The position numbers were made by a program, and so were the translations under genes. Positions 34,729 to 43,731 of a DNA stretch of 64,000 nucleotides are shown here, piece after piece (position 1 is the first letter of the stretch; the number at the start of each line of letters is the position of its first letter). Below the pieces are notes generated by a model. The model had not been told where the DNA came from. It saw nothing but the letters and a program-made list of their open reading frames with translations, and searched no databases. The DNA comes from Olivibacter sp. XZL3 (GTDB taxonomy: Bacteria; Bacteroidota; Bacteroidia; Sphingobacteriales; Sphingobacteriaceae): NCBI RefSeq assembly GCF_004368405.1, contig NZ_SBJH01000032.1:16671-80670 (forward strand), read 5' to 3'.

Positions 34729-34997
34729 AGTTAATGACCAACCGAAGCGCCTACTGCCGCTTGATCACAACTACCATCTCTTTCCCAAAGTTTAGTGCTC
34801 GTTTTATAATGCAATTAAATTGCTTTTAATATTCTAATCCGTATTTTTACAGTTGATAGATGTTCGTCATAGCGAATGTAGATGAACAGAGCAATTAATT
34901 TTCGTTGAATTAACATAAAATTAAAATGAAACTAAGTTGCTATTAATCTAAACCGCTTAGATTAGCCGTTTAATTTATCCATAGAACAAATTATTCC

Positions 34998-36413
34998 ATG
35001 AAACGTAGAGATTTCTTTAGAAATACCGCATTTACCGCCTTAGGCGCTGCTGTCTTATCTCCTGTCCAATCGATTGCCGGTGACCGTTTAATAAAGGGCC
35101 GTTCTCATCAAACGCGTAAAGCCAAAAATATTATATTTATGGTTAGCGATGGCATGAGCACTGGCACGTTAAACATGGCTAATCTGCTGCTGCAGAGGAA
35201 GGAAGGCCGACAAAGTAACTGGTTAGCTCTTTACGAACGAAACGAAGCTACCCGAGCCCTGATGGATACGGCTTCAGCAAGCTCTTTGGTGACCGATTCA
35301 GCCGCGGCTAGCTCCTCTTGGGGCGGAGGAGTCCGCGTGCCAAATGGTTCACTTAATGTAAATGCGGATGGCTCTTTCAATAAGCCTATACTTCAAAAAT
35401 TCAGAGCGGCGGGCAAAGCGGTTGGTTGCGTTACTTCGGTGCCTATCACGCACGCTACTCCTGCCGGTTTTTGTGTAAATAGCGATAAGCGATCGGACCA
35501 ACCCGGTATAGCGTTACAGTATCTCGATTTGCGCTTTGATGTGATGATGGGGGGAGGCTTAGAATTTTTTAGTGCCGATACAAGGGAGGATAAGCAAGAC
35601 CTGTTTGCTAGATATAAGCAAGCCGGATTTACCGTTTTGCAAAGTCGCGGTGAACTGAAGGCACTCGGGGAAAGTCAGAATAAGCCGATATTAGGTGTCT
35701 TCCATAGAGATGGCTTACCTTATGCCTTAGACCGGGCCAACGATCGGCAGATGGAGGCAAATACCCCAAGTCTAGCGGAAATGACGAAGGCGGCGATCGA
35801 TAAGTTAAAAAGCAATAAAAATGGCTTTGTGTTGCAAGTGGAAGGGGGTAAGGTGGACTGGGCAGCACATGCAAATGACGCCGGTGCACTGATTTACGAT
35901 CAATTGGCTTTTGACGAAGCGATTGGTGAGGCAATGGCATTCGCCTTGGCAGATAAAGAAACGCTGGTTGTGTTAACCACTGATCATGGCAATGCGAATC
36001 CGGGCCTCTTTTCCGGAAAGCATGCAGATAGGAATTTCGACCGTATTCAATCATTTAAGCATACGAACGACTGGATTTTGAATGGTATTGATAAAAGTTA
36101 TACGCCTTCCCGTTTTATTGAGCGCGTTGAATTTGCACAAGGCTATGCGATTACAATGGAAGAAGCCAAAGAGCTGCTGAGTCACTACGACATGCTCGAC
36201 GGAAGTGGCCTCTATAATCCGCGTAAGCTGCCCTTTAAACAGCTCGGTCAGATACAACAAAAATACTTGTCGATCGGCTGGGGTGCTATGGATCACTCTG
36301 CCGATTATGTGGAGTTAGCTATGTACGGCCCGGGAAGCGAGCAGCTGAAGCCCTTTGTTAAAAATACAGAGCTGCATAATTTTATGTTACAAATTACCGG
36401 TATCCTTGCTTGA
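34998..36413 (+). CDS. Periplasmic alkaline phosphatase (PhoA family)
   Basis: This 471-residue secreted phosphomonoesterase carries a twin-arginine-like signal (MKRRDFFRNTAFTALGAAVLS). Active-site features are Asp51 in VSDGMSTG, the phosphoserine Ser101 in VTDSAAASSS and the zinc/magnesium ligands later in EGGKVDWAAHANDAG and TTDHGNANPG. It releases phosphate from organic esters in the periplasm. The upstream 269-base spacer is AT-rich, with a GCAATTAAATTGC palindrome at about 34812-34824; I see no clear Pho box. Confidence 0.9.
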   Translation: MKRRDFFRNTAFTALGAAVLSPVQSIAGDRLIKGRSHQTRKAKNIIFMVSDGMSTGTLNMANLLLQRKEGRQSNWLALYERNEATRALMDTASASSLVTDSAAASSSWGGGVRVPNGSLNVNADGSFNKPILQKFRAAGKAVGCVTSVPITHATPAGFCVNSDKRSDQPGIALQYLDLRFDVMMGGGLEFFSADTREDKQDLFARYKQAGFTVLQSRGELKALGESQNKPILGVFHRDGLPYALDRANDRQMEANTPSLAEMTKAAIDKLKSNKNGFVLQVEGGKVDWAAHANDAGALIYDQLAFDEAIGEAMAFALADKETLVVLTTDHGNANPGLFSGKHADRNFDRIQSFKHTNDWILNGIDKSYTPSRFIERVEFAQGYAITMEEAKELLSHYDMLDGSGLYNPRKLPFKQLGQIQQKYLSIGWGAMDHSADYVELAMYGPGSEQLKPFVKNTELHNFMLQITGILA

Positions 36414-36476
36414 TTAGGCGAAGCCTTTGTAAATAAGGCGAAGATGTTTTATCTTGTGTCGATAAATATAGACAGG

Positions 36477-37460
36477 ATGAAAGTAGCTTTCTACAGTGCT
36501 CAACCTTATGATAAGTCTTCTTTCGACGAAATGAATACGGAGAAGGCTTATCACTTTCTATTCTTCGATATAGACCTGAACGACCAGACCGTGAGGCTTG
36601 CAGAAAGCTGTGATGCGGTCTGTATTTTTGTAAATGACCATGCAACGGCAAGCGTGCTTGAAAAGTTGGCTGCATTAAATATAAAGATTGTTGTTTTGCG
36701 ATGTGCCGGGTTTAATCAGGTAGACTTGGTCGCTGCAGAGCGTCTCGGTATTCGTGTTTATCGGGTTCCTGCCTATTCGCCGGAAGCAGTAGCCGAGCAT
36801 GCCGTGGCAATGATCCTAACATTGAACAGAAAGACGCATAAAGCATATAATAGGGTGCGCGAGGGTAATTTTTCCTTAAATCGTTTAATGGGTTTTAACC
36901 TGTATGGCAAAAACGTCGGTGTTATCGGTTTAGGGAAGATAGGTCTGGCATTTGCTAAGATTATGTATGGTTTCGGCTGTGAGCTATTGGGCTATGATCC
37001 CGTCCCATCGTCTCTTCCAGCTTATGTCACAAAAGTAGACTTCGAGCAACTGCTATCAGAAAGTGACATTATATCGCTGCATTGTCCTCTTTTGCCGAGC
37101 ACGAAACATATGATTAATGGAGAAAGTCTGGCTTTAATGAAACAAGGTGCCATGCTGATCAATACCAGTCGAGGCGCCCTGGTGCAAACGACGGACATCA
37201 TTAGCGCGTTGAAAACCGGAAAGGTAGGCCAATTGGGAATTGACGTATATGAGCAGGAAGAGAAGCTGTTTTTTAAAGATCTTTCAGAGCATATTATTGA
37301 TGATGACGATATTCTGCGGTTGATGGGATTTCCAAACGTGCTGATCACCTCACATCAAGGTTTTTTTACGACAGAGGCACTTGCTGAAATTGCGTCCATT
37401 ACCTTACAAAATTTGCAAGACGCAAAAAATGGCATTAAAACTGAAAATGCCTTAAGCTAA
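36477..37460 (+). CDS. ldhA: D-lactate dehydrogenase (D-2-hydroxyacid dehydrogenase, NAD)
   Basis: The protein has 327 residues from ATG 36477; the frame is open further to 36444 but without family sequence. The Rossmann motif GVIGLGKIG lies near residue 146-154. The catalytic Arg is in INTSRGALV near 230, and Glu and His are in IDVYEQEEK and ITSHQGFFT. It resembles fermentative LdhA, which reduces pyruvate to D-lactate. It follows phoA after 63 bases but a functional link is unlikely. Confidence 0.88.
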   Translation: MKVAFYSAQPYDKSSFDEMNTEKAYHFLFFDIDLNDQTVRLAESCDAVCIFVNDHATASVLEKLAALNIKIVVLRCAGFNQVDLVAAERLGIRVYRVPAYSPEAVAEHAVAMILTLNRKTHKAYNRVREGNFSLNRLMGFNLYGKNVGVIGLGKIGLAFAKIMYGFGCELLGYDPVPSSLPAYVTKVDFEQLLSESDIISLHCPLLPSTKHMINGESLALMKQGAMLINTSRGALVQTTDIISALKTGKVGQLGIDVYEQEEKLFFKDLSEHIIDDDDILRLMGFPNVLITSHQGFFTTEALAEIASITLQNLQDAKNGIKTENALS

Positions 37461-37540
37461 AAGGCGCCCGTGTTATCTCGTTATAAAGAATGGCTGCCGT
37501 TGTTTCACCAGCTACCACACAATTACGTACTTATGGATAA

Positions 37541-37607
37541 AGGAAAAGCCTTCAACCGGGGAGATTGAAGGCTTCCTAACTAACCAATTATAAACCTAAA
37601 TTATGAA
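37541..37607 (-). ncRNA. Candidate small RNA 1 with own promoter and terminator
   Basis: The minus strand contains a consensus promoter (37613-37643). A short AU-rich segment reading TTTAGGTTTATAATTGG follows, and then a perfect 10-bp hairpin (arms AAGCCTTCAA and TTGAAGGCTT, nine-base loop, 37546-37574) ending in TTTTCCTTT. The predicted transcript is about 65-70 bases and has no plausible reading frame. It lies in a 404-base spacer between convergent genes. A related unit sits about 150 bases upstream. I do not recognise a named RNA family. Confidence 0.5.
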
Positions 37608-37612
37608 TGACA

Positions 37613-37643
37613 CAAAGATAGTGTACAAAACACACTTTGTCAA
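37613..37643 (-). promoter_or_regulatory. Promoter of candidate small RNA 1
   Basis: On the minus strand TTGACA begins at 37643 (TTG 37643-37641). After a 20-base spacer the -7 box TATCTTTG (37620-37613) is a perfect TAnnTTTG. No protein gene lies downstream before the hairpin terminator, so the promoter must serve a short transcript. Confidence 0.55.
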
Positions 37644-37692
37644 CTGTCTTTTCCTGCTTTAACATTTCGATGACAATTCAGTCGGACTTCCG

Positions 37693-37770
37693 AAAAAAAA
37701 CAAGCCCTGTAGCTTGGGAACCACAGGGCTTGACAAACCCAATATAAACAAAAACCATTGATAAGACTTA
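37693..37770 (-). ncRNA. Candidate small RNA 2 / terminator of the SGNH gene
   Basis: A perfect 10-bp hairpin (CAAGCCCTGT/ACAGGGCTTG, 37701-37732) is followed on the minus strand by eight Ts (37700-37693), a textbook intrinsic terminator. The sequence just before it, TTTTTGTTTATATTGGG, parallels the TTTAGGTTTATAATTGG of unit 1, so the two may be copies of one small RNA. The 5' end is not defined because I see no consensus promoter. It also lies 130 bases behind the SGNH hydrolase gene and could simply end that transcript. Confidence 0.45.
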
Positions 37771-37864
37771 TAAAAAGCCAAATGGTTACATGCGACCGAC
37801 CGTTTTTAACATATTTTAACAATTGTGGTGTTTTCCACTTCTCCGCCGTTTACATCGATCCTTT

Positions 37865-38554
37865 CTATTTGCCCGGATCAAGGTACCCGCCATCTTTCAA
37901 GATGTTTGCCCAAAGCCGATAACCTTCGATACGTAGGTGCAGTCCGTCGTGCGTTAAGGAAGCCTTTAGGCGATTATTATCGTCAAGGAAATGCGGATAT
38001 AAATCAATTAGGTAAATGCCTTTTTCTTTGGTAAGCTTCCGGATCCCTTCATTGACATAAAGGATATGTTCGTCCTTGCCGTAATGATTTTTGAACTTTT
38101 CGAAGGAGCTGTTTACGGGCAGTAAAGTCTGAAAGAAGATTTTTGTTTGTGGTGTGTGTTTTTGGATACGGTCGACGATTTTTTCATAGTTATTTAGAAT
38201 CGTATCGTCCGGTATATTGCGGGAAATGTCGTTAATGCCAATCAATATGAATATCTTTTGAGGTTTACCGGTAATCACATCGTCCAGCCGTTCAAGCACA
38301 CCAAAGCTTATGTCCCCCGATATGCCTCTGTTGCGCGCCTCAGGGAGTTGCAGCAGTTCGCTCCAATCGATTCCTGCCGTGATACTGTTTCCAAGAAAAA
38401 TAATGTCCTTGTTGGATTTTGGAAAAGACTTAAATTGATCCACCAAGAGGGGATAAATCGCCGGTCGGTAAGTACTGTCCCAACTTTGTGCCTGTAGCGG
38501 CACAAAAAATGCTAATAATAAAAAACTGATTAAGAAATATTTAAGCGTCTTCAT
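37865..38554 (-). CDS. Secreted SGNH/GDSL hydrolase
   Basis: This 229-residue esterase or lipase of the SGNH fold has a signal peptide (about 1-22, ISFLLLAFFVPLQAQ). Block I is FLGNSITAG (Ser near residue 57) instead of the GDS form, block III is IGINDIS near 105, and the C-terminal dyad is in SLTHDGLHL. It resembles platelet-activating-factor acetylhydrolase-like and sialate-esterase-like proteins, but the substrate cannot be assigned. It is downstream of the glycerophosphodiesterase on the same strand. Confidence 0.8.
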   Translation of the reverse strand: MKTLKYFLISFLLLAFFVPLQAQSWDSTYRPAIYPLLVDQFKSFPKSNKDIIFLGNSITAGIDWSELLQLPEARNRGISGDISFGVLERLDDVITGKPQKIFILIGINDISRNIPDDTILNNYEKIVDRIQKHTPQTKIFFQTLLPVNSSFEKFKNHYGKDEHILYVNEGIRKLTKEKGIYLIDLYPHFLDDNNRLKASLTHDGLHLRIEGYRLWANILKDGGYLDPGK

Positions 38555-38604
38555 GGTTAGTGGTTTGAATTGTGACGAATCTACAAAAAAGATTCATATC
38601 CGAT

Positions 38605-38618
38605 CCTATTATAATAGG
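38605..38618. promoter_or_regulatory. 14-bp perfect palindrome before the SGNH gene
   Basis: CCTATTATAATAGG lies 51 bases upstream of the SGNH hydrolase start codon. It could be an operator; no regulator is adjacent and no second copy was noticed. Confidence 0.3.
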
Positions 38619-38655
38619 AGGGGGATGGCTGCTAAAGCCCAAACTCATGGATGTA

Positions 38656-38695
38656 CTGTTAGAAACATCCAAGAAGGTAGGGAAGTTTCTAACAG
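38656..38695 (-). terminator. Hairpin after the glycerophosphodiesterase gene
   Basis: An 11-bp perfect inverted repeat (CTGTTAGAAAC/GTTTCTAACAG) with an 18-base loop lies 10 bases past the gene's stop. On the minus strand no long T-run follows, so it may be a weak terminator or RNA-stabilising stem. Confidence 0.4.
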
Positions 38696-38704
38696 TTTAT
38701 CAAG

Positions 38705-39490
38705 TTATGACTTTTTTTTGCGCAGGATTTCGAAAAGTAACTCAGGCTCGTTGGTCGTAATATATTCTACTTGCTGGTCTAATAGACTTTTCATTTCTTC
38801 TGCATCATTCACGGTCCACGCGTTAACGGTTAAACCAACCTGATGCGCGTCCTTGATCCATGATGGATTCTTCTTGAAAACACTGAAGTGGTAATCGATG
38901 CCTGTGTAGCCATCCTTTTTTACCTGAGCAGGTTCGATATCTCCATTTAAGTAAGCAACTTTCGCCTTCGGATCCAATTGGTGAATGAGCTTGCCGGCAT
39001 CGTAATCAAAACAGATATATTCGACCCATTTTTCCGCGCCTAGTTTTTTTACTAAATCGACCGACATTTTGGTGAGCTGGAGCGTGCGTTCCTTGCCTGC
39101 TTTAGCTGTTTTTATTTCGAAAATCAGCTTGGTTTTTTTTTGCTTCATCCCTTCGCGCAGGTACTCTTCAGCGGTTGGGATTTTTTCTCCGTTGGGATGT
39201 TTTTTTGCCAATAGCTCCTGATAGGTGGCCGACTCAATATCGATTCCGTAAAAGTCTTTATCGTGGTTTACCACCATTATATCATCTTTTGTCAGATGGA
39301 CATCGAATTCCGAACCGTGGCAACCCAAAGCCGCCGCATGGTTTAAGGAGGCAAGTGAATTTTCAGGCAAGTTCGCCTGTTTCCAGGCGCCTCGATGGGC
39401 AATTACCACATTCTTGTTGAATTGGGCATAACTACTTTGCATAAAGGCAAATAAATAAATTGTGGCAATTAAGAAAGCGTGTTTTTTCAT
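38705..39490 (-). CDS. Secreted glycerophosphodiester phosphodiesterase
   Basis: This 261-residue GDPD-family TIM barrel has a signal peptide (about 1-22). Catalytic and metal residues are His32-Arg33 in IAHRGAW, Glu61 and Asp63 in SEFDVHLT, and His76 in VVNHD. It cleaves glycerophosphodiesters (deacylated phospholipids) to glycerol-3-phosphate and alcohol, which fits the neighbouring glp genes. The frame is open to 39541 but ATG 39490 gives a proper signal sequence. It lies 166 bases after glpF. Confidence 0.9.
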   Translation of the reverse strand: MKKHAFLIATIYLFAFMQSSYAQFNKNVVIAHRGAWKQANLPENSLASLNHAAALGCHGSEFDVHLTKDDIMVVNHDKDFYGIDIESATYQELLAKKHPNGEKIPTAEEYLREGMKQKKTKLIFEIKTAKAGKERTLQLTKMSVDLVKKLGAEKWVEYICFDYDAGKLIHQLDPKAKVAYLNGDIEPAQVKKDGYTGIDYHFSVFKKNPSWIKDAHQVGLTVNAWTVNDAEEMKSLLDQQVEYITTNEPELLFEILRKKKS

Positions 39491-39656
39491 TGTGTTGTTA
39501 AATATTAGCGCATCTCTTCGGATGGATTTACAAAAGAGCAATAAATTGGACGCTTATTCAAATAAGGAATGTTAATTTATTGTTCATCTTTAATTAATTG
39601 TCCGTTAACAGCTTGATTGATTTTTAACTGGACTTCCAATTAGGTCGGTTCTTTTC

Positions 39657-40391
39657 TTAGCGAAGTACCAAATAAATGGCGCAAGCTAAGGAAGCTCCTA
39701 ATAAGGGGCCTACCACGGGAATCCAGGCATATTCAGCGTTGAATGGTGCCTTGTTCGCTATAGGCAGAATGGCATGGATAATGCGCGGTCCCAAATCACG
39801 CGCTGGATTGATGGCATAGCCCGTAGTGCCTCCTAAAGACAAACCGATCACCCACACGACGAAGGCTACCGGTATGGCCCCGATGGAACCAAGGCCAATG
39901 GGCGTCTTTGTCTGCTCAATTGCGATTTCTCCGTCGGTAAAGAAAAAGACGGCTAAGATGAGCACAAATGTCCCGATGATTTCACTGAGTAGATTAGTCG
40001 GCAGATTTTTTATCGCCGGGGAGGTACAAAAGACCGCTTGTTTGAGAGCCGGATCATCGGTCGCCACAAAGTGATCCCGGTACATCAGCCATACCAAGAA
40101 AGCTCCCGACATGGCGCCGATAAACTGTGCAGCTACATATTGAGCGGCTTCAATAAAACTTAAACTTTTTGTAATCACCATTGCTAAGGTAACGGCAGGG
40201 TTCAAATGGGCGCCGCTGTAAGGACCGGCAATCACCACAGCTGTAAATACAGCGAGTGCCCAGCCAGTGGTAATAACTATCCAGCCACTATTATGCCCAT
40301 TAGTGCCCTTGAGAAGCACATTTGCCACGACGCCGCCACCTAATAAAATCAGTATAAGGGTGCCCAGAAGTTCGGCTATAAAAGGTGTCAT
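39657..40391 (-). CDS. glpF: Glycerol uptake facilitator (aquaglyceroporin)
   Basis: This 244-residue MIP-family channel has six membrane segments and both NPA boxes: SGAHLNPAVTLAM near residue 59-71 and YAINPARDLGPR near 195. The Asp after the second NPAR is typical of glycerol facilitators rather than water-only channels. The gene follows glpK after 33 bases in the minus-strand operon glpD-glpK-glpF. Confidence 0.95.
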   Translation of the reverse strand: MTPFIAELLGTLILILLGGGVVANVLLKGTNGHNSGWIVITTGWALAVFTAVVIAGPYSGAHLNPAVTLAMVITKSLSFIEAAQYVAAQFIGAMSGAFLVWLMYRDHFVATDDPALKQAVFCTSPAIKNLPTNLLSEIIGTFVLILAVFFFTDGEIAIEQTKTPIGLGSIGAIPVAFVVWVIGLSLGGTTGYAINPARDLGPRIIHAILPIANKAPFNAEYAWIPVVGPLLGASLACAIYLVLR

Positions 40392-40424
40392 AATTTAATT
40401 GTTCGTTTCTTGGTTGTTTTGAGC

Positions 40425-41930
40425 CTACCTTTCTTCCTCCTTTGCCCATGCTTTTGCGGCATTAACCGCACGGTGCCAGTTCTTCATATGGTTCACAACG
40501 TCGGTTTCGTTATCCGGCTCAAATGTCTTGTCAATCTGCCACTGATCTTTTAAATCGTCCATGTCTTGCCAATAGCCGACGGCCAGTCCGGCGAGATAAG
40601 CCGCTCCGATTGCGGTGACTTCAGTGATTTTTGGGCGTACGACGTCGGCCTGTAAAATGTCGGCCTGAAATTGCATCAGTAGATTGTTGTTGGTGACGCC
40701 GCCGTCTACGCGCAATTCGTGAATTTCTTTTTGTGCGTCCGCTTCCATGGCTTTTAATATGTCAACCGTTTGAAATGCGATCCCCTCCAATGCCGCTCGC
40801 GCGATATGTGACGCGTTGCTTCCTCGGGTCAAACCGACCATCGTGCCCCTTGCATAGGAATCCCAGTGGGGCGCCCCCAATCCTGCGAAGGCCGGAACTA
40901 AATATACACCGTCGGTATCTTTTACCTTACTTGCTAGTGCTTCTATTTCCTCAGACGATTTGATGATGCCCAGCCCATCGCGAAGCCACTGTACAATGGC
41001 TCCGGCTATAAAAATGCTTCCTTCCAGTGCATAAGTAACCTGATTGCCGATTTGCCAGGCGATGGTGGTTACTAAGTTGTTTTTAGAAAGAATGGGTTTG
41101 TTCCCGATGTTCATTAACATAAAGCAACCGGTCCCATAGGTGTTCTTCACCATTCCCTCGGTTGTGCATAATTGGCCGAACAGGGCAGCTTGTTGATCGC
41201 CAGCGATACCGGCAATCGGAATCGGATCAGTGAATATTCTTTCGACGGTTTTTCCGTATACCTCGCTCGATGACCGCACCTCGGGCAGCATGCTTTCGGG
41301 TATCTCAAAAAGCGCTAGTAATTCTGGGTCCCATCGCATAGCTGAAATATCATAAAGCATCGTACGGGAAGCGTTGGTTACGTCGGTTACGTGCTTTTCA
41401 CGGCCTGTCAGATTATAGATAAGCCAAGTATCCACCGTGCCAAATAGTAACTTTCCGTTTTCCGCTTTTTCTCTTGCTCCTTCTACATTGCTTAAAATCC
41501 AACGGACTTTAGTAGCCGAGAAATAGGAGTCGATAAGCAGACCAGTCTTTTCTTTGATCAATTTTTCATGCCCCTGCTGTTTTAGTTCATCGCAATAAGA
41601 GGCTGTTCGCCTGTCTTGCCACACAATGGCGTTATAGATCGGCTTGCCGGTGTCACGGTCCCATACAATGGTTGTTTCTCTTTGGTTGGTAATACCAATG
41701 GCGGCAATATCGGCCGACTTAACTTCACCTTTTACTAAGGCTTCTGCGATGACGGAAATTTGGGACGACCAGATTTCCCTCGGATCGTGTTCAACCCATC
41801 CCGATCGTGGATAAAACTGCGTGAATTCTTTTTGGGCGATTGATACGATTTCGCCCCGCTGATTGAAAATGATTGCCCGTGAGCTTGTTGTCCCCTGATC
41901 GAGTGATAGTATGTATTTTTTTTCGGTCAT
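40425..41930 (-). CDS. glpK: Glycerol kinase
   Basis: This 501-residue FGGY-family kinase traps glycerol as sn-glycerol-3-phosphate. Conserved stretches include [14 protein letters not shown] near residue 9, [15 protein letters not shown] near 80, [13 protein letters not shown] near 243 and [20 protein letters not shown] near 409. Length and motifs are normal. It lies between glpD (37 bases) and glpF (33 bases). Confidence 0.97.
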   Translation of the reverse strand: MTEKKYILSLDQGTTSSRAIIFNQRGEIVSIAQKEFTQFYPRSGWVEHDPREIWSSQISVIAEALVKGEVKSADIAAIGITNQRETTIVWDRDTGKPIYNAIVWQDRRTASYCDELKQQGHEKLIKEKTGLLIDSYFSATKVRWILSNVEGAREKAENGKLLFGTVDTWLIYNLTGREKHVTDVTNASRTMLYDISAMRWDPELLALFEIPESMLPEVRSSSEVYGKTVERIFTDPIPIAGIAGDQQAALFGQLCTTEGMVKNTYGTGCFMLMNIGNKPILSKNNLVTTIAWQIGNQVTYALEGSIFIAGAIVQWLRDGLGIIKSSEEIEALASKVKDTDGVYLVPAFAGLGAPHWDSYARGTMVGLTRGSNASHIARAALEGIAFQTVDILKAMEADAQKEIHELRVDGGVTNNNLLMQFQADILQADVVRPKITEVTAIGAAYLAGLAVGYWQDMDDLKDQWQIDKTFEPDNETDVVNHMKNWHRAVNAAKAWAKEEER

Positions 41931-41967
41931 ATTGTTTTATAATTTTCGTTAGCATCATCGCTGCAGA

Positions 41968-43557
41968 TTAAGCTAAGTATCCATTAGCGAGCGTATTGAA
42001 TTGTGTCAGTTGCTGCTCCACCCAATTCGTATCCTTATCTAATTGCTGTGCCATTGATTGGGCAACTGCGGGAGCCATTTCTATAGCGGCCTTTGCATCA
42101 AGAAAAACCATGCGCATTCGTCTAGCGAGTACATCTTCAACCGTTCGCGCCATTTCTTCACGAACAGCCCATTGCACTTCGGCTTTGATATGCGGGTAGT
42201 TTGGGTGCAATTTCTCTCCTAAACCATTCTCTGCCGTTACCAGACTTTTGATTTTTTGTGCGTCTGTACCATACACGGCCCAATGACCACTTTCGTTCGA
42301 TCCGGCCGTTGCGCCATGAATCTTTATACCAATTGTTTTACACGGATGGAATGGGAGATTTGCGGTTTTAATCGCTTGATTTACGGTATCTTCTGCCATT
42401 TTTCGGTAGGTGGTCCATTTGCCGCCCGTAATTGTAATGAGTCCGGATTCGGTCACGAGTAACTTATGATCACGGGAGATTTCTTTGGTGCTTTCCTTTC
42501 CGTCTTTTGGTGCCGCTAAAGGCCTTAAGCCGGCAAATATGCTTAATGCATCTGCTCGCGTCGGTTTTTTTTCCAGATATTGCCCAGCGGTTTTTAAAAT
42601 GAAATCAATCTCTTTGTCAAGAGCCCGCGGTTCTAAGTTGTGTTGATTGAGCGGCGTGTCAGTAGTTCCCAGCACCAGCTTGTCGTGCCATGGCACGCCG
42701 AATAGCACCCGGCCGTCGCTGGTTTCGGGGATCATCAGTGCGCTTTTACCCTGAAGGAAGGATCGTTGGACGACTACGTGGACGCCCTGGCTCGGCCGTA
42801 CTATTGGCCGATGATTTTGTTGTTCGAGTGTGAGGATGTCGTCTACAAAGACACCCGTGGCATTAATCACGGCTTTCGCCCTTATGTCGTATGCCTCTTT
42901 GCTTTCTTGATCGACTACCGTAAAGCCTTTGATCTTTCCTTTATCATCTTTATTTAAGCCGATAACCTTTGCGTAGTTGAGCAGTGTGGCTCCATACCGA
43001 GAAGCAGTTTGAGCTAGATTCACCGCGAGTCGCGCATCATCAAACTGGCCATCGTAATATTCGATGCCACCCTTTAAATTCTTTGCCTCTATGCCCTGAA
43101 CCAGTTGTGTGACTTTTTCTTTCGATAGCAACGATGACTTTCCGATTCGATATTTGCCAGCCATCCAATCGTAAATTTTGAGACCGACTAAGAATTTTAA
43201 TTGGGCAAACCAGCTATAGCAGGGAATAACAAAGCTTTGGGCATGTGCTAAATGGGGGGCGTTTTTGAAAATAATCCCCCGCTCGCGGAGCGCGCCAAAA
43301 ACCAGTTTAATGTCGCCCTGTGCGAGATACCGTACCCCACCATGAACCAATTTGGTGCTTCTGCTGGACGTGCCTTTGGCAAAATCGGCTTGCTCTACTA
43401 ACAAGGTTTTGTAGCCACGACTAGCTGCATCTACGGCTATGCCGAGGCCAGTGGCCCCGCCTCCAATGATGGCCAGGTCCCAAACGGCTTCCTGACGTAG
43501 CTGCTCTAAATTAATCTTGCGATCAAATGGATATTGATGAACGGTTTCTTCTTGCAT
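41968..43557 (-). CDS. glpD: Glycerol-3-phosphate dehydrogenase (aerobic, FAD)
   Basis: This 529-residue membrane-associated flavoenzyme oxidises glycerol-3-phosphate to dihydroxyacetone phosphate and passes electrons to the quinone pool. The FAD motif DLAIIGGGATGLGIAVDAASRG lies near residue 27, followed by GTSSRSTKLVHGGVRYL, and the C-terminal DAO domain is present. I start at ATG 43557; a TTG four codons upstream (43569) is less likely. It is the first gene of the glp operon, divergent from glpR. Confidence 0.96.
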   Translation of the reverse strand: MQEETVHQYPFDRKINLEQLRQEAVWDLAIIGGGATGLGIAVDAASRGYKTLLVEQADFAKGTSSRSTKLVHGGVRYLAQGDIKLVFGALRERGIIFKNAPHLAHAQSFVIPCYSWFAQLKFLVGLKIYDWMAGKYRIGKSSLLSKEKVTQLVQGIEAKNLKGGIEYYDGQFDDARLAVNLAQTASRYGATLLNYAKVIGLNKDDKGKIKGFTVVDQESKEAYDIRAKAVINATGVFVDDILTLEQQNHRPIVRPSQGVHVVVQRSFLQGKSALMIPETSDGRVLFGVPWHDKLVLGTTDTPLNQHNLEPRALDKEIDFILKTAGQYLEKKPTRADALSIFAGLRPLAAPKDGKESTKEISRDHKLLVTESGLITITGGKWTTYRKMAEDTVNQAIKTANLPFHPCKTIGIKIHGATAGSNESGHWAVYGTDAQKIKSLVTAENGLGEKLHPNYPHIKAEVQWAVREEMARTVEDVLARRMRMVFLDAKAAIEMAPAVAQSMAQQLDKDTNWVEQQLTQFNTLANGYLA

Positions 43558-43607
43558 GTGAATGGCCAATTAGCGTGTTTTTTACTGTGTTCAATTGGTT
43601 GGTATAA

Positions 43608-43637
43608 CAAAGTTAATTTAAGTTTTTGGAAATCAAA
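43608..43637 (-). promoter_or_regulatory. Promoter of the glp operon
   Basis: On the minus strand TTTG (43637-43634), 18 bases and TAACTTTG (43615-43608) match the Bacteroidota consensus. The predicted start is about 44 bases before the glpD ATG. The TTTCGAAA array lies directly upstream. Confidence 0.5.
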
Positions 43638-43643
43638 AATAAA

Positions 43644-43674
43644 TTTTCGAAATCATTTCGAAATAAAACGAAAC
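43644..43674. promoter_or_regulatory. Probable GlpR operator array
   Basis: TTTCGAAA occurs at 43645-43652 and 43656-43663 (the second within the 10-bp palindrome ATTTCGAAAT), and the related AAACGAAA at 43666-43673. The units repeat every 10-11 bp, one helical turn. They sit in the glpD-glpR divergent region. DeoR-family repressors commonly bind such repeated TTTCG-type elements. Confidence 0.55.
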
Positions 43675-43731
43675 AAATTCATGTACTTGCCTTTTCGAGC
43701 AAAAAGGTTAATTTAGCGCAAAATAAATGCT

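Noticed and set aside
34729..34997. Pho box before the alkaline phosphatase
   Set aside because: No direct repeat of the expected type was found; only an AT-rich palindrome near 34812 is visible.
37602..37660. Short peptide gene starting at the forward ATG near 37603
   Set aside because: Only about 19 codons, no family or ribosome site, and it overlaps the minus-strand promoter of the candidate small RNA.
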